Assembly (NCBI GenBank): GCA_937915145.1
Contig: CALDNT010000055.1
Span: forward strand, 1-32,579
Length of the DNA stretch: 32,579 nt
Source of the DNA: an uncultured Reyranella sp.
GTDB lineage: Bacteria > Pseudomonadota > Alphaproteobacteria > Reyranellales > Reyranellaceae
Direction of reading: 5' to 3'
A program made the translations under genes and the position numbers. Below the pieces are notes generated by a model, which saw nothing but the letters and a program-made list of their open reading frames with translations, was not told where the DNA came from and searched no databases. This document shows, piece after piece, positions 8,140 to 15,771 of the stretch (its first letter is position 1; the number at the start of each line of letters is the position of its first letter).

Positions 8140-8754
8140 ATGTCGCTCGACCTTTATCTGGGTTTTGTGGCCGCTTGCGCCGTACTGATCGCGATCCCCG
8201 GTCCCAATGTGGCCCTGATCGTGGCCAACAGCGTCGCCCACGGCACGCGCTTCGGACTCCTGACCGTGGCCGGCACGAGCAGCGCTGAGGTGGTGCAACT
8301 TACCCTCACCGTGCTGGGTGCGTCGGCGGTGCTCAATTTCCTGGCCGCGAGCTTCGAGTGGTTGCGCTGGTTGGGGGTGGCGTATCTCGTGTGGCTGGGC
8401 ATCGCCGCGTGGCGGTCGCCCGCCGTCGATCTGACCCGAATTGTGCCGCAGGCCCGCTCCGCAAGGGTCATCTATGTGCGCGGCTTGCTGGTTGGCCTTA
8501 CCAATCCCAAGACCCTGCTGTTCTACGGCGCCTTCCTGCCGCTGTTCGTGACGCCGGGCCCGACTGCGCTGGAACAGCTCCTGCTTCTGGCCGTGACATT
8601 CCTCGCTGTCGCCGTCGTGCTCGACGGGGTGTGCGCCATCCTTGCCGGGCGTATGCGGGCGTTGCTTGGGATGTGCACGCGGCTGCGCAACAGGCTGACC
8701 GGCGGACTACTGATCGGTGCTGGCTTGGGTCTTGCCCTGTCCCGACGCCCTTGA
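8140..8754 (+). CDS. LysE/RhtB-family exporter
   Basis: A 204-residue inner-membrane transporter of the LysE/RhtB family, which exports amino acids or related compounds. The N-terminal helix carries the family motif IPGPNVALIV (about 19-28), followed by the small-residue segment VAHGTRFGLLTVAG. The central motif GLLVGLTNPKTLLFYGAFLPLF (partly, about 114-135) is also typical. Hydrophobicity predicts about five or six membrane helices. It starts nine bases after the Mth938 gene on the same strand but without a clear ribosome site, so it may be read through from the sec operon. Substrate is unknown. A second family member lies at 29673. Confidence 0.92.
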   Translation: MSLDLYLGFVAACAVLIAIPGPNVALIVANSVAHGTRFGLLTVAGTSSAEVVQLTLTVLGASAVLNFLAASFEWLRWLGVAYLVWLGIAAWRSPAVDLTRIVPQARSARVIYVRGLLVGLTNPKTLLFYGAFLPLFVTPGPTALEQLLLLAVTFLAVAVVLDGVCAILAGRMRALLGMCTRLRNRLTGGLLIGAGLGLALSRRP

Positions 8755-8771
8755 AAAGCGAGTGTGGACCA

Positions 8772-9155
8772 ATGCTCGATACTTTTCCCCTCATTGCTTT
8801 TGCGGCGACAGTCGATGGCGAGAGAGCATGCCAGTTCTATCGGCGGGTGCTGGGCCTGACGCTCGTATCGGAAGATGAGTATGCAATTGTATTTTGTGCG
8901 AACGGGCTCGAGCTGCGCTTGCAGAAGGTACAGCGTTTAGATCCACGGCCGCACACTGTGCTTGGGTGGAGCGTAACCGGCATCCACGAGGTTGTCGGGG
9001 ATCTGCAGGCGCGGGGTGTCGTGTTCGAACGGTACGGCTTTCTCGACCAGGATGGCGCGGGCGTGTGGACCGCGCCGTCCGGAGCCCGGGTCGCATGGTT
9101 CAATGATCCCGACGGGAATGTTCTTTCGTTGACCGAGGCGGCCGATTCGAAATGA
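8772..9155 (+). CDS. VOC (glyoxalase/bleomycin-resistance fold) protein
   Basis: A 127-residue single VOC domain. The opening LIAFAATVDGERACQFYRRV is the usual first beta strand and helix (residues 7-26); later WTAPSGARVAWFNDPDGNVL (about 98-117) matches the terminal VOC signature, with the family's metal-ligand position occupied by residues near the end of that strand. Such proteins range from metal-dependent lyases and dioxygenases to antibiotic-binding proteins; which applies here cannot be told. The ribosome site is weak. Codon use includes more A/T-rich codons than neighbours around 8875-8900, a mild hint of separate origin. It runs toward the convergent PuuD-like gene. Confidence 0.85.
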   Translation: MLDTFPLIAFAATVDGERACQFYRRVLGLTLVSEDEYAIVFCANGLELRLQKVQRLDPRPHTVLGWSVTGIHEVVGDLQARGVVFERYGFLDQDGAGVWTAPSGARVAWFNDPDGNVLSLTEAADSK

Positions 9156-9171
9156 GAAGCAGCAAAAGAAA

Positions 9172-9193
9172 ACGGGGCCCGCGAGGGCCCCGT
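9172..9193 (-). terminator. Rho-independent terminator for the PuuD-like gene
   Basis: A 9-bp GC-only-core stem (ACGGGGCCC / GGGCCCCGT) with a GCGA loop. Read on the minus strand it is followed by TTTTCTTTTG, a proper U-rich tail, 24 bp beyond the stop of the minus-strand gene. On the plus strand it has an A-rich run before it but no T run after, so it mainly serves the minus strand. Confidence 0.85.
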
Positions 9194-9216
9194 CTCAATC
9201 TCGGTAGATTTGGCGC

Positions 9217-9813
9217 TCAGACCGGCAGAAAACGGTACATCACCATGCAATAGAGCATGCCGATCGAGAACATGGTGTTGAAGCGGCTGGCGTAGAGCGC
9301 CGGCTTGGCGGCGGCGGCCTTCTCCTCGGCTGTCGCCTCAACGATGCCCAGGATCTTCTTCTGGTTCGGCCAGATGATGAACCAGACGTTGAATGCCATG
9401 ATCAGGCCCATCCACATGCCAGTGCCGATCATGATGAAGCCTGGACGAAACGTCAGCGCATCGACGATGTAGTTGTTCATCCATGCCACCAGCAGGCCGG
9501 TAACGACGGTGGCAAGGGCGGCCCAACGGAAATAGAAGAGGACGTTCGGCGCGATGAACTTGCTGATGGCCGCCCGATGCTCGACGGGCTGGATGGTTGG
9601 CATGGTCGGCACCTGAACGAAGTTGAGGTACCAAAGCAGGCCGATCCACATCACACCGCTGATCACATGCAGCCAGACCATGGCGGCTGTCGACCAAGCA
9701 TGGTCAATATGAGTCATCTGGCCGGTGACCAGACCGAACACGACCACGATGGCGATGAGCAACACGACCCCGGCGGCCACGGTACGCCCTGGCGATGTGA
9801 AGATGGCACCCAT
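9217..9813 (-). CDS. PuuD-like (urate oxidase N-terminal family) membrane protein
   Basis: A 198-residue integral membrane protein of the family named after the membrane part of urate hydroxylase PuuD (PF06181). Hydrophobic helices are visible at about 12-32, 44-64, 92-112, 122-147 and 178-196, with conserved histidine and tryptophan-rich stretches such as HVISGVMWIGLLWYLNF. The long PuuD enzymes carry a further C-terminal cytochrome c domain; this protein has none, so urate oxidation should not be assumed. Short stand-alone members are common in Alphaproteobacteria and have no assigned role. An AAGGGGA site lies before the ATG, and a strong terminator follows the stop. No purine-degradation gene is nearby. 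Confidence 0.8.
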   Translation of the reverse strand: MGAIFTSPGRTVAAGVVLLIAIVVVFGLVTGQMTHIDHAWSTAAMVWLHVISGVMWIGLLWYLNFVQVPTMPTIQPVEHRAAISKFIAPNVLFYFRWAALATVVTGLLVAWMNNYIVDALTFRPGFIMIGTGMWMGLIMAFNVWFIIWPNQKKILGIVEATAEEKAAAAKPALYASRFNTMFSIGMLYCMVMYRFLPV

Positions 9814-9919
9814 GAAGAATTCCCCTTATCTTGTTGATGGCATTGGCGAATCTATACGCACGCCAGTGTAAACTCCTGGCCGGCTGCGTTCAACGGTCGC
9901 AGATGAATGTTTATCCCCC

Positions 9920-10567
9920 ATGATCACGTCCTATGCCGCCCCTGAAGCGTCGCATCGTTATGTGCTCGATCTGGTACGTGGCGCCGACCGCGACCGGTTC
10001 CTGGCGGCTCTGTTCGCGGCCGAGCCCGCGCGCCGCGGCTTGTTGGCGTTGTTGGCCTTCGACCACGAACTTGCCCGGACCCGAACCGTGACCCGGGAGC
10101 CGATGCTGGCCCGTATCCGCCTCGAGTGGTGGCGGGAGGCGGTGGCCGAGGCGGTGGGAGCTGGAAAACCCCGCGAGCAACCCATCGTCGAGTCGCTGAG
10201 CGAAATATCGCGGCGGCATGGCCTGACTGCCGACCGGCTGACGGCGCTGATCGACGCCCGCGAGGAGGAGGTCGAGGGTCCGCTCGATGTCATGAAGGCG
10301 GGACATGCTCTGGCCGACCTGCAGCTTGACGTACTGGGCGTCCGCGGCGTCGCATCGCGCACCGCAGCGCGTGCCGTCGGCGCCGCCTGGTTGATGGGCC
10401 CGGGACCCGAGCGCGATGCGTTGCTCGCCGACGCGCGGGCGGGTCGGAGCGAGGTTGATCTTGTGGCCTTGCCGATCCTGCTGCCGGCGTTGACCCTTGG
10501 TCGCACGATGAGTCCATGGCGCAAGCCGCTCGCCTATTGGTGGGCAGCCCGGCGCGGGCGGTACTGA
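9920..10567 (+). CDS. Squalene/phytoene synthase-like protein (NDUFAF6-like, probably non-catalytic)
   Basis: A 215-residue all-helical protein of the squalene/phytoene synthase family. The best match is the segment RIRLEWWREAV (residues about 67-77) that marks the family. Real synthases need two Asp-rich DxxxD motifs to hold the prenyl diphosphate; here the first site reads DHELA and the second region (about 145-165) has no such motif, so catalysis is unlikely. This resembles mitochondrial NDUFAF6, a complex I assembly factor of the same fold. The gene lies three genes downstream of the Mth938 (NDUFAF3-like) gene. At its 3' end the small gene at 10573 follows after five bases. Confidence 0.82.
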   Translation: MITSYAAPEASHRYVLDLVRGADRDRFLAALFAAEPARRGLLALLAFDHELARTRTVTREPMLARIRLEWWREAVAEAVGAGKPREQPIVESLSEISRRHGLTADRLTALIDAREEEVEGPLDVMKAGHALADLQLDVLGVRGVASRTAARAVGAAWLMGPGPERDALLADARAGRSEVDLVALPILLPALTLGRTMSPWRKPLAYWWAARRGRY

Positions 10568-10572
10568 CCAGG

Positions 10573-10833
10573 ATGTCCAGGCGCATCGAACCATCGTGGC
10601 TCGTTTTCGACAGTATCGAGAATGATCGGCATGACCGGTGTATCGATCTGTTCCGGCGTCCCGACGGCAGTTTCGGGTTCGAGGAATTCCGTAGGGACGT
10701 CGAGGACGCTGGTGCGTGGACGCCGGTTGCCTACTATTCGCGATCCACCTATGTCTCGAACGAGGCGGCACTCGCCGCCGCGGTCGCGCGCGTGGTGTGG
10801 CTCGGTGAGGCAGTCGCGGCCCGTCGGAAATAA
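10573..10833 (+). CDS. Small conserved-looking hypothetical protein
   Basis: I do not recognise this 86-residue protein. It is rich in charged and aromatic residues, has no signal peptide or membrane helix, and contains FDSIENDRHDRCIDLFRRPD, FEEFRRD and YYSRSTYVSNEAALAAA, consistent with a small alpha/beta domain that ends in a helix. The ATG at 10573, with AGG immediately upstream, is chosen because a longer frame from 10516 would overlap the preceding gene by about 50 bases. It sits five bases after the synthase-like gene and its TAA is embedded in the ribosome site of the next gene, so it is transcribed with both. No function is assigned. Confidence 0.75.
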   Translation: MSRRIEPSWLVFDSIENDRHDRCIDLFRRPDGSFGFEEFRRDVEDAGAWTPVAYYSRSTYVSNEAALAAAVARVVWLGEAVAARRK

Positions 10834-10845
10834 GGAGGTGACAGC

Positions 10846-11730
10846 GTGGCGCGAGTCAAAGCCAACGGCATCGAGATCGAGTATGAGGCGGTCGGAAACA
10901 AGAATGATCCGGCACTGCTGCTGGTCATGGGGCTTGGCGCCCAGCTCACGATCTGGCCCGACCTGCTGTTCAAGGGCCTGGCCGACCGTGGGTTTCATGT
11001 CATCCGCTACGACAACCGGGACACCGGCCTGTCGAGCGATTTCGGCTCCTGGGGTCTGCCCAACATTCCGGCTGCTGTCATGAAGGCGATGAGGGGCGAG
11101 AGACCCGATGCGCCTTACGTCCTGAGCGACATGGCGGCCGATGCGATCGGTCTGCTCGATGTGTTGGGCATCGAGAGGGCGCATATGGTCGGCGCTTCGA
11201 TGGGCGGCATGATCGTGCAGATCGCGGCGGCACTATACGCGGCGCGGGCGCGCTCGATGGTGTCGATCTATTCGACCAGCGGCCGGCCGGGCCTGCCGCC
11301 GGGCAAGCCCGAGGCGCTGGCGATGCTGACGGCACAGCCGGAGGGGCCGGCGCGCGAGCAGCTCGTCAAGCACGGCATGAAGCTGCGCCAGACCATCGGC
11401 AGTCCTGGGTATCCGACACCGGAAGGTGAGCTGCGCGTCCTGGTCGAGAAGAACGTCGACCGCCGCTGGTATCCCGAGGGCGCGGCCCGGCACTATCTCT
11501 CGGTGATCGCATCGGGCGATCGGGTCGAGCTGCTGAAGACGGTCAAGGTGCCGACGCTCGTCATGCACGGCGAGGAAGACCCTCTGCTGCCGGTCGAGTG
11601 TGGCCGCGACGTCGCCAGGCTGGTGCCGGGCGCGCAACTCCAGACCATTCCCGGGTGGGGCCACGATTTCCCGCCGCAGCTGGTGCCCACCATCGTCGAC
11701 CGCATCGCGGCCTTCTGCGTCGCGGCCTGA
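10846..11730 (+). CDS. Alpha/beta-hydrolase fold enzyme
   Basis: A 294-residue serine hydrolase of the alpha/beta fold. The nucleophile elbow GASMG is at 116-120 (Ser118), the likely acid is Asp245 in GEEDPLLP, and the base is His273 in GWGHDF. The oxyanion strand VMGLGAQ (28-34) and YDNRDTG (55-61) are typical of the branch that includes ring-cleavage-product hydrolases and aclacinomycin methylesterase-like enzymes. The start is GTG at 10846, preceded by an almost ideal TAAGGAGGTGA site. It is the first gene of a set with an LLM oxidoreductase and two FAD monooxygenases, spaced 11, 1 and -4 bases, so it probably hydrolyses an intermediate of that pathway. Confidence 0.92.
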   Translation: MARVKANGIEIEYEAVGNKNDPALLLVMGLGAQLTIWPDLLFKGLADRGFHVIRYDNRDTGLSSDFGSWGLPNIPAAVMKAMRGERPDAPYVLSDMAADAIGLLDVLGIERAHMVGASMGGMIVQIAAALYAARARSMVSIYSTSGRPGLPPGKPEALAMLTAQPEGPAREQLVKHGMKLRQTIGSPGYPTPEGELRVLVEKNVDRRWYPEGAARHYLSVIASGDRVELLKTVKVPTLVMHGEEDPLLPVECGRDVARLVPGAQLQTIPGWGHDFPPQLVPTIVDRIAAFCVAA

Positions 11731-11741
11731 GAGGAAAGAGC

Positions 11742-12974
11742 ATGAAGTTCGGCATCTTCTACGAACACCAGTTGCCGCGGCCGTGGGAACCGAAGAGCGA
11801 ATATCGGCTCCTGCAGGACTCGCTGACGCAGATCGAACTGGCCGATGGGCTGGGCTACGACTATGCGTGGGAGGTCGAGCATCATTTCCTCGAGGAGTAC
11901 TCGCACTCCTCGGCGCCGGAGGTGTTCCTGGGCGCAGCCAGCCAGCGCACCAAGCGTATCCGCCTCGGCCACGGCGTCATTCAGCTCACCACCAACAACC
12001 CGCATCGCGTCGCCGAGAAGGTCGCGACCCTCGATCTGCTGTCGGGCGGACGCGTCGAACTCGGCATGGGCGAGGCGGCCGGGCCGGCCGAACTGCATCC
12101 GTTCGGCATCAAGGTCCGCGACAAGCGCGAGCGCTGGGAGGAGGCGGTGAAGGCCATCATCCCGATGTTCACCCGCGAGAGCTGGGAGTTCCACGGCGAG
12201 TATTACGATTTCCCGGCGCGCAACGTGGTTCCCAAGCCGTTCCAGAAGCCGCACCCGCCGCTGTGGGTCGCCTGTTCGAACATTGCCACCATCGGCAAGG
12301 CCGGCGAGTGGGGCATGGGGGCGCTGGGATTCACCTTCGTGACCCCCGAGGCGGCGCGTGCCTGGGTGCACAAGTATTACAACAACCTGCTCGACAACTC
12401 GAAGAAGCTCGCCGACTACCCGAGCAATCCCAACGTCGCGATGGTGTCGGGCTTCATGTGCGCCCCGACCGACGAGGAGGCCGAGGCCAAGGCCGCCGGC
12501 TGGACCTTCTTCATCTTCGCCCTCAGCTACTACGGCCGCAAAGGCGTCGATGCGCCGGGCACGTCGAACCTGTGGGACGAGTACCAGGCATGGCGCGGCG
12601 GCCCCGAGGAGAAGAAGGCGCTCGAATCGGGCCTGATCGGCTCGCCCGAAACCATTCGCCGCAAGCTGCGCCAGTTCCAGGCGAGCCGGGTCGATCAGGT
12701 GATCCTGCTCAACCAGGCCGGCAAGACCAGCCACCGGGACATCTGCTCCTCGCTCGAACTCTTCGCCAGCGAGGTCATGCCTGAATTCCACGCGGCCGAG
12801 GCCGAGCATGCGGTGTGGAAACAGAAGGTGCTTGATCGCGAGATCGTGCTCGAAGACCTCGATGTCGCGAAGTACGACATCTTCAGCCATCAGAACGAAC
12901 ACATCGTCCGGCTCACGCCCGAGCAACTGAAGCAGAAGATGGCGGAGAAGGAAGCGGCGGCGAAGCGCGCCTGA
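11742..12974 (+). CDS. LLM-class flavin-dependent oxidoreductase (luciferase-like monooxygenase)
   Basis: A 410-residue member of the bacterial luciferase-like family, which uses reduced FMN or F420 to oxygenate or oxidise substrates in the cytoplasm. The N-terminus KFGIFYEHQ and YAWEVEHHF (about 41-49) are family hallmarks, as are RIRLGHGVIQL (about 71-81) and the loop VELGMGEAAGPAE. The C-terminal ~60 residues extend past the barrel as charged helices ending in a Lys/Ala-rich tail, which is unusual. A GAGGAAAGAG ribosome site precedes the ATG. The next gene starts one base after the stop. If FMN-dependent it needs a separate flavin reductase; none lies in this cluster. Confidence 0.93.
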   Translation: MKFGIFYEHQLPRPWEPKSEYRLLQDSLTQIELADGLGYDYAWEVEHHFLEEYSHSSAPEVFLGAASQRTKRIRLGHGVIQLTTNNPHRVAEKVATLDLLSGGRVELGMGEAAGPAELHPFGIKVRDKRERWEEAVKAIIPMFTRESWEFHGEYYDFPARNVVPKPFQKPHPPLWVACSNIATIGKAGEWGMGALGFTFVTPEAARAWVHKYYNNLLDNSKKLADYPSNPNVAMVSGFMCAPTDEEAEAKAAGWTFFIFALSYYGRKGVDAPGTSNLWDEYQAWRGGPEEKKALESGLIGSPETIRRKLRQFQASRVDQVILLNQAGKTSHRDICSSLELFASEVMPEFHAAEAEHAVWKQKVLDREIVLEDLDVAKYDIFSHQNEHIVRLTPEQLKQKMAEKEAAAKRA

Positions 12975-12975
12975 C

Positions 12976-14532
12976 ATGAAGCACGTCCCCGTCCTGATCG
13001 CCGGCGGCGGACCGGTGGGCATGACGGTGGCGCGCACGCTTGCCTCGTTTGGCGTGCGCTGCCTGCTGGTCGAACGCAATCCCGCGACCACGCGACATCC
13101 GAAGATGGACATCACCAACGGCCGCTCGATGGAATTGTTTCGTCGACTGGGTGTGGCGGACAAGCTGCGTACTGTGGCCGTGCCGGAAGAGAACAACTTC
13201 GACATCTCCTGGATCACCTCGCTGGCCCGGGAGGCGGGGGGCCGCGAGCTGCATCGCTTCCGTTATCCCAGCGTCGCCGAGAAGCGTCTGGAAATCCGGC
13301 GCCGCAACGACGGTACCCAGCCGCGCGAGCCCGCCATGCGGGTGAGCCAGGTGATGATCGAGCCGGTGCTGCGCGACGCCATCGTCGATCATCCGCTGGT
13401 CGATGCGCGATGGGGCGTCGCGTTCGAGGATTTCGAGCAGGACGAGGCCGGCGTCACCGTCACTTTGCGAACCGTCGAGACCGGCGCCATCGAGACGGTG
13501 CGCTGCGATTATCTGGCCGGTTGCGACGGCGGGACGAGCGTCGTGCGCGACCGTCTCGGCGTCGCGCTCGAGGGCCGTGCTGCCGTCGCCCACCGCTTCA
13601 TGGTCCATTTCCGCTCCGACGCGCGCGACCTGCTGCAGGCTTTCGGCATTGCCTGGCACTACCAGAAGGCCACAGGCACCATCATCGCTCAGGACGACAA
13701 GGAAACCTGGACCCTGCAGACCAGGCTGCCGCCGGGCGCCGATCCCGCGTCGGTCGATCCGCACCGGCTGCTGGATGATTTCGCCGGCAAAAGCTTTCCG
13801 CGCGAAATCGTGGTCGCCAACCCGTGGTTTACGCACCTTCTGCTGGCCGAACGCTACCAGGGCGGCCGTGTCTTCCTCGCGGGCGACGCCGCGCACCAGT
13901 ACATCCCGACCGGCGGCTACGGCATGAACACGGGTATCGGCGATGCCGTCGATCTCGGCTGGAAACTCGCCGCCGCCATAAAAGGCTTTGCGACACCGGG
14001 CTTGCTCCAGTCCTACGAACGCGAGCGGCGGCCCGTGGGCTATCGCAACCGCATCGCCTCCGAACGCCACACCGGCGTGCGCCTGAAGGTTGCCGAACTC
14101 TACCAGAGCGAACGCGATCCCGAGGCGCTGGGCCGCGCTATTGCGGCGCTGGGCAATGCCGAGAACGAGAGCTGGGGCATCGAGTTCGGCTATCGCTACG
14201 ACGGCGTCGAGGGGGATCCCGTGGTCTACCAGCCCACCACGGCGCCAGGTGCGCGTCTGCCAAGCACCTTCCTGTCCGACGGCAGCGCGCTCTACGACCG
14301 GCTGGGTCCGTGGTTCACCCTGCTTCATTTCGGTGGCGCCGACCCCAGCGCCGTGATCGATGCTGCGCCGGCGCCGCTTGACGTCGTCTATCTCGACGAG
14401 CCGGCATTGGCCGCGATCTACGAGACGAAGCTGCTGCTGGTGCGGCCCGACACACACGTCGCATGGCGCGGCAATAGCTGCGCCGACGGCGCGGCGGTGT
14501 GGCGTGGCGTGCTCGACGGGAGACTGGCATGA
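12976..14532 (+). CDS. FAD-dependent monooxygenase (PheA/TfdB-type aromatic hydroxylase family)
   Basis: A 518-residue class A flavoprotein hydroxylase, using NAD(P)H and O2 to hydroxylate an aromatic or polyketide-like substrate. Residues 10-15 give the GGGPVG dinucleotide fold, the DG motif appears as GCDGGTSVVR (about 189-198), and GDAAH at 303-307 binds the FAD ribityl chain, followed by GGYGMNTGIGDA. The C-terminal ~130 residues fit the thioredoxin-like domain of the PheA/TfdB group. The ATG is one base after the LLM gene stop, and its TGA overlaps the next start (ATGA), so the three enzymes are almost certainly co-expressed. Substrate is unknown. Confidence 0.93.
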   Translation: MKHVPVLIAGGGPVGMTVARTLASFGVRCLLVERNPATTRHPKMDITNGRSMELFRRLGVADKLRTVAVPEENNFDISWITSLAREAGGRELHRFRYPSVAEKRLEIRRRNDGTQPREPAMRVSQVMIEPVLRDAIVDHPLVDARWGVAFEDFEQDEAGVTVTLRTVETGAIETVRCDYLAGCDGGTSVVRDRLGVALEGRAAVAHRFMVHFRSDARDLLQAFGIAWHYQKATGTIIAQDDKETWTLQTRLPPGADPASVDPHRLLDDFAGKSFPREIVVANPWFTHLLLAERYQGGRVFLAGDAAHQYIPTGGYGMNTGIGDAVDLGWKLAAAIKGFATPGLLQSYERERRPVGYRNRIASERHTGVRLKVAELYQSERDPEALGRAIAALGNAENESWGIEFGYRYDGVEGDPVVYQPTTAPGARLPSTFLSDGSALYDRLGPWFTLLHFGGADPSAVIDAAPAPLDVVYLDEPALAAIYETKLLLVRPDTHVAWRGNSCADGAAVWRGVLDGRLA

Positions 14533-15725
14533 AGATCGCCATCATTGGCGGCGGTATCGGCGGCCTTTCGGCCGCGCTGGCGTTGCTCGAAGCAGGCCTC
14601 GACGTCGAGGTCTACGAGCAGGCCCGGAGGTTCGGCGAGATCGGTGCCGGCATCCAGATCAGTCCCAACGCCTCGCGCCTGCTGCATCGTCTTGGTCTGA
14701 AGCCTGCAATGGACAAATGCGGCGTCCGCCCGCTTGCGGTCCACCAGAAGCGTTGGGACGATGGCCGCACGCTGCAGCGCGCACCGCTCGGCCCCGAGGT
14801 CGAGGCGCGGTTCGATGCTCCGTACTACCATTTCCACCGCGGCGATCTTGCCGCCCTGCTGGCCGACGCATTGCCGACGGAGCGGGCTCACGCCGACCAT
14901 CGCCTGGTCGGCGTGGAGGAGAAGGGCGAGCGCGTGATCGGGCGCTTCGACAATGGCCTTTCGATCGAGGCCGATCTGTTGATCGGCGCCGACGGCATCC
15001 ATTCCAGGGTGCGTGCGCTCACCTTCGGGCTCGAAAAGCCGCGCTTTACCGGCTGCGTGGCCTGGCGCGGCCTGGTGCCGGCCGAGCGCATCGCCCATCT
15101 CGACCTTGAGGTCGCGTCGCACAACTGGATGGGGCCGGGCGCCCACTGCGTTCACTACTGGGTTTCGGCCCGGCGTCTGATGAATGTGGTGTGCGTCGTG
15201 GAACACGGAACCTGGACGAACGAATCATGGACCGACAAGGGCGACGTCGCCGACGTCCTGGCGCGCTATGAGGGCTGGCATCCCACCGTGCGCGGCCTGA
15301 TCGCGGCGTTCCCCGAAACCTTCGTCTGGGCGCTGCACGATCGCGCGCCTTTGTCGGCATGGACCAAGGGCCGCGTCGCGCTGCTGGGCGATGCCTGCCA
15401 TCCCATGCTGCCGATGATGGCGCAGGGGGCCGCCCAGGCGATCGAGGACGGCGCTGCCGTGGCCTCGCTCCTGAAGGCGATGCCGGACGACGTGCCCGGG
15501 GCGCTGCGGTGCTACGAGGAGGTCCGCAAGCCGCGGGCGACGCGGCTGCAGGAAGCGAGTGCGGCCAACCGCATCCGATTCCATTTGCCCGACGGGCCCG
15601 AGCAGCAGGCACGTGACGCTGCGATGGCCAACGGAGGCGACCGCTCGCTCGATGCCATGGACTGGCTCTACGGGCACGACGCGGCCGGGCTCTCGCCACG
15701 TGGCGCCGGTGTGACGACGATATGA
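14529..15725 (+). CDS. FAD-dependent monooxygenase (salicylate / 3-hydroxybenzoate hydroxylase type)
   Basis: A 398-residue single-component flavin monooxygenase. The dinucleotide fold GGGIGG is at 7-12, the DG motif is IGADGIHSRVR (about 152-162), and GDACHPMLP lies at 287-295, the signature shared by salicylate 1-hydroxylase and 3-hydroxybenzoate 6-hydroxylase. It is expected to hydroxylate, and possibly decarboxylate, an aromatic acid with NAD(P)H and O2. The ATG overlaps the preceding stop by four bases. It ends the four-gene set; 46 bases later the ABC membrane-domain gene begins with its own strong ribosome site. Having two different flavin hydroxylases side by side suggests consecutive hydroxylations of one substrate. 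Confidence 0.93.
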   Translation: MKIAIIGGGIGGLSAALALLEAGLDVEVYEQARRFGEIGAGIQISPNASRLLHRLGLKPAMDKCGVRPLAVHQKRWDDGRTLQRAPLGPEVEARFDAPYYHFHRGDLAALLADALPTERAHADHRLVGVEEKGERVIGRFDNGLSIEADLLIGADGIHSRVRALTFGLEKPRFTGCVAWRGLVPAERIAHLDLEVASHNWMGPGAHCVHYWVSARRLMNVVCVVEHGTWTNESWTDKGDVADVLARYEGWHPTVRGLIAAFPETFVWALHDRAPLSAWTKGRVALLGDACHPMLPMMAQGAAQAIEDGAAVASLLKAMPDDVPGALRCYEEVRKPRATRLQEASAANRIRFHLPDGPEQQARDAAMANGGDRSLDAMDWLYGHDAAGLSPRGAGVTTI

Positions 15726-15771
15726 TCGATGTAGTCTGGCGCGTGCTGCAGCCAAGAGGAGGTTGACCACC

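Noticed and set aside
9217-9813. Assignment as a urate hydroxylase
   Set aside because: The cytochrome c domain and any purine-degradation neighbours are absent; only the membrane family can be supported.
11493-13217. 574-codon minus-strand frame across the LLM and FAD monooxygenase genes
   Set aside because: Shadow of strongly supported plus-strand genes; no domain signal.
12913-14457. 514-codon minus-strand frame over the PheA/TfdB-type monooxygenase
   Set aside because: Same reason: mirror of a well supported flavoprotein gene.
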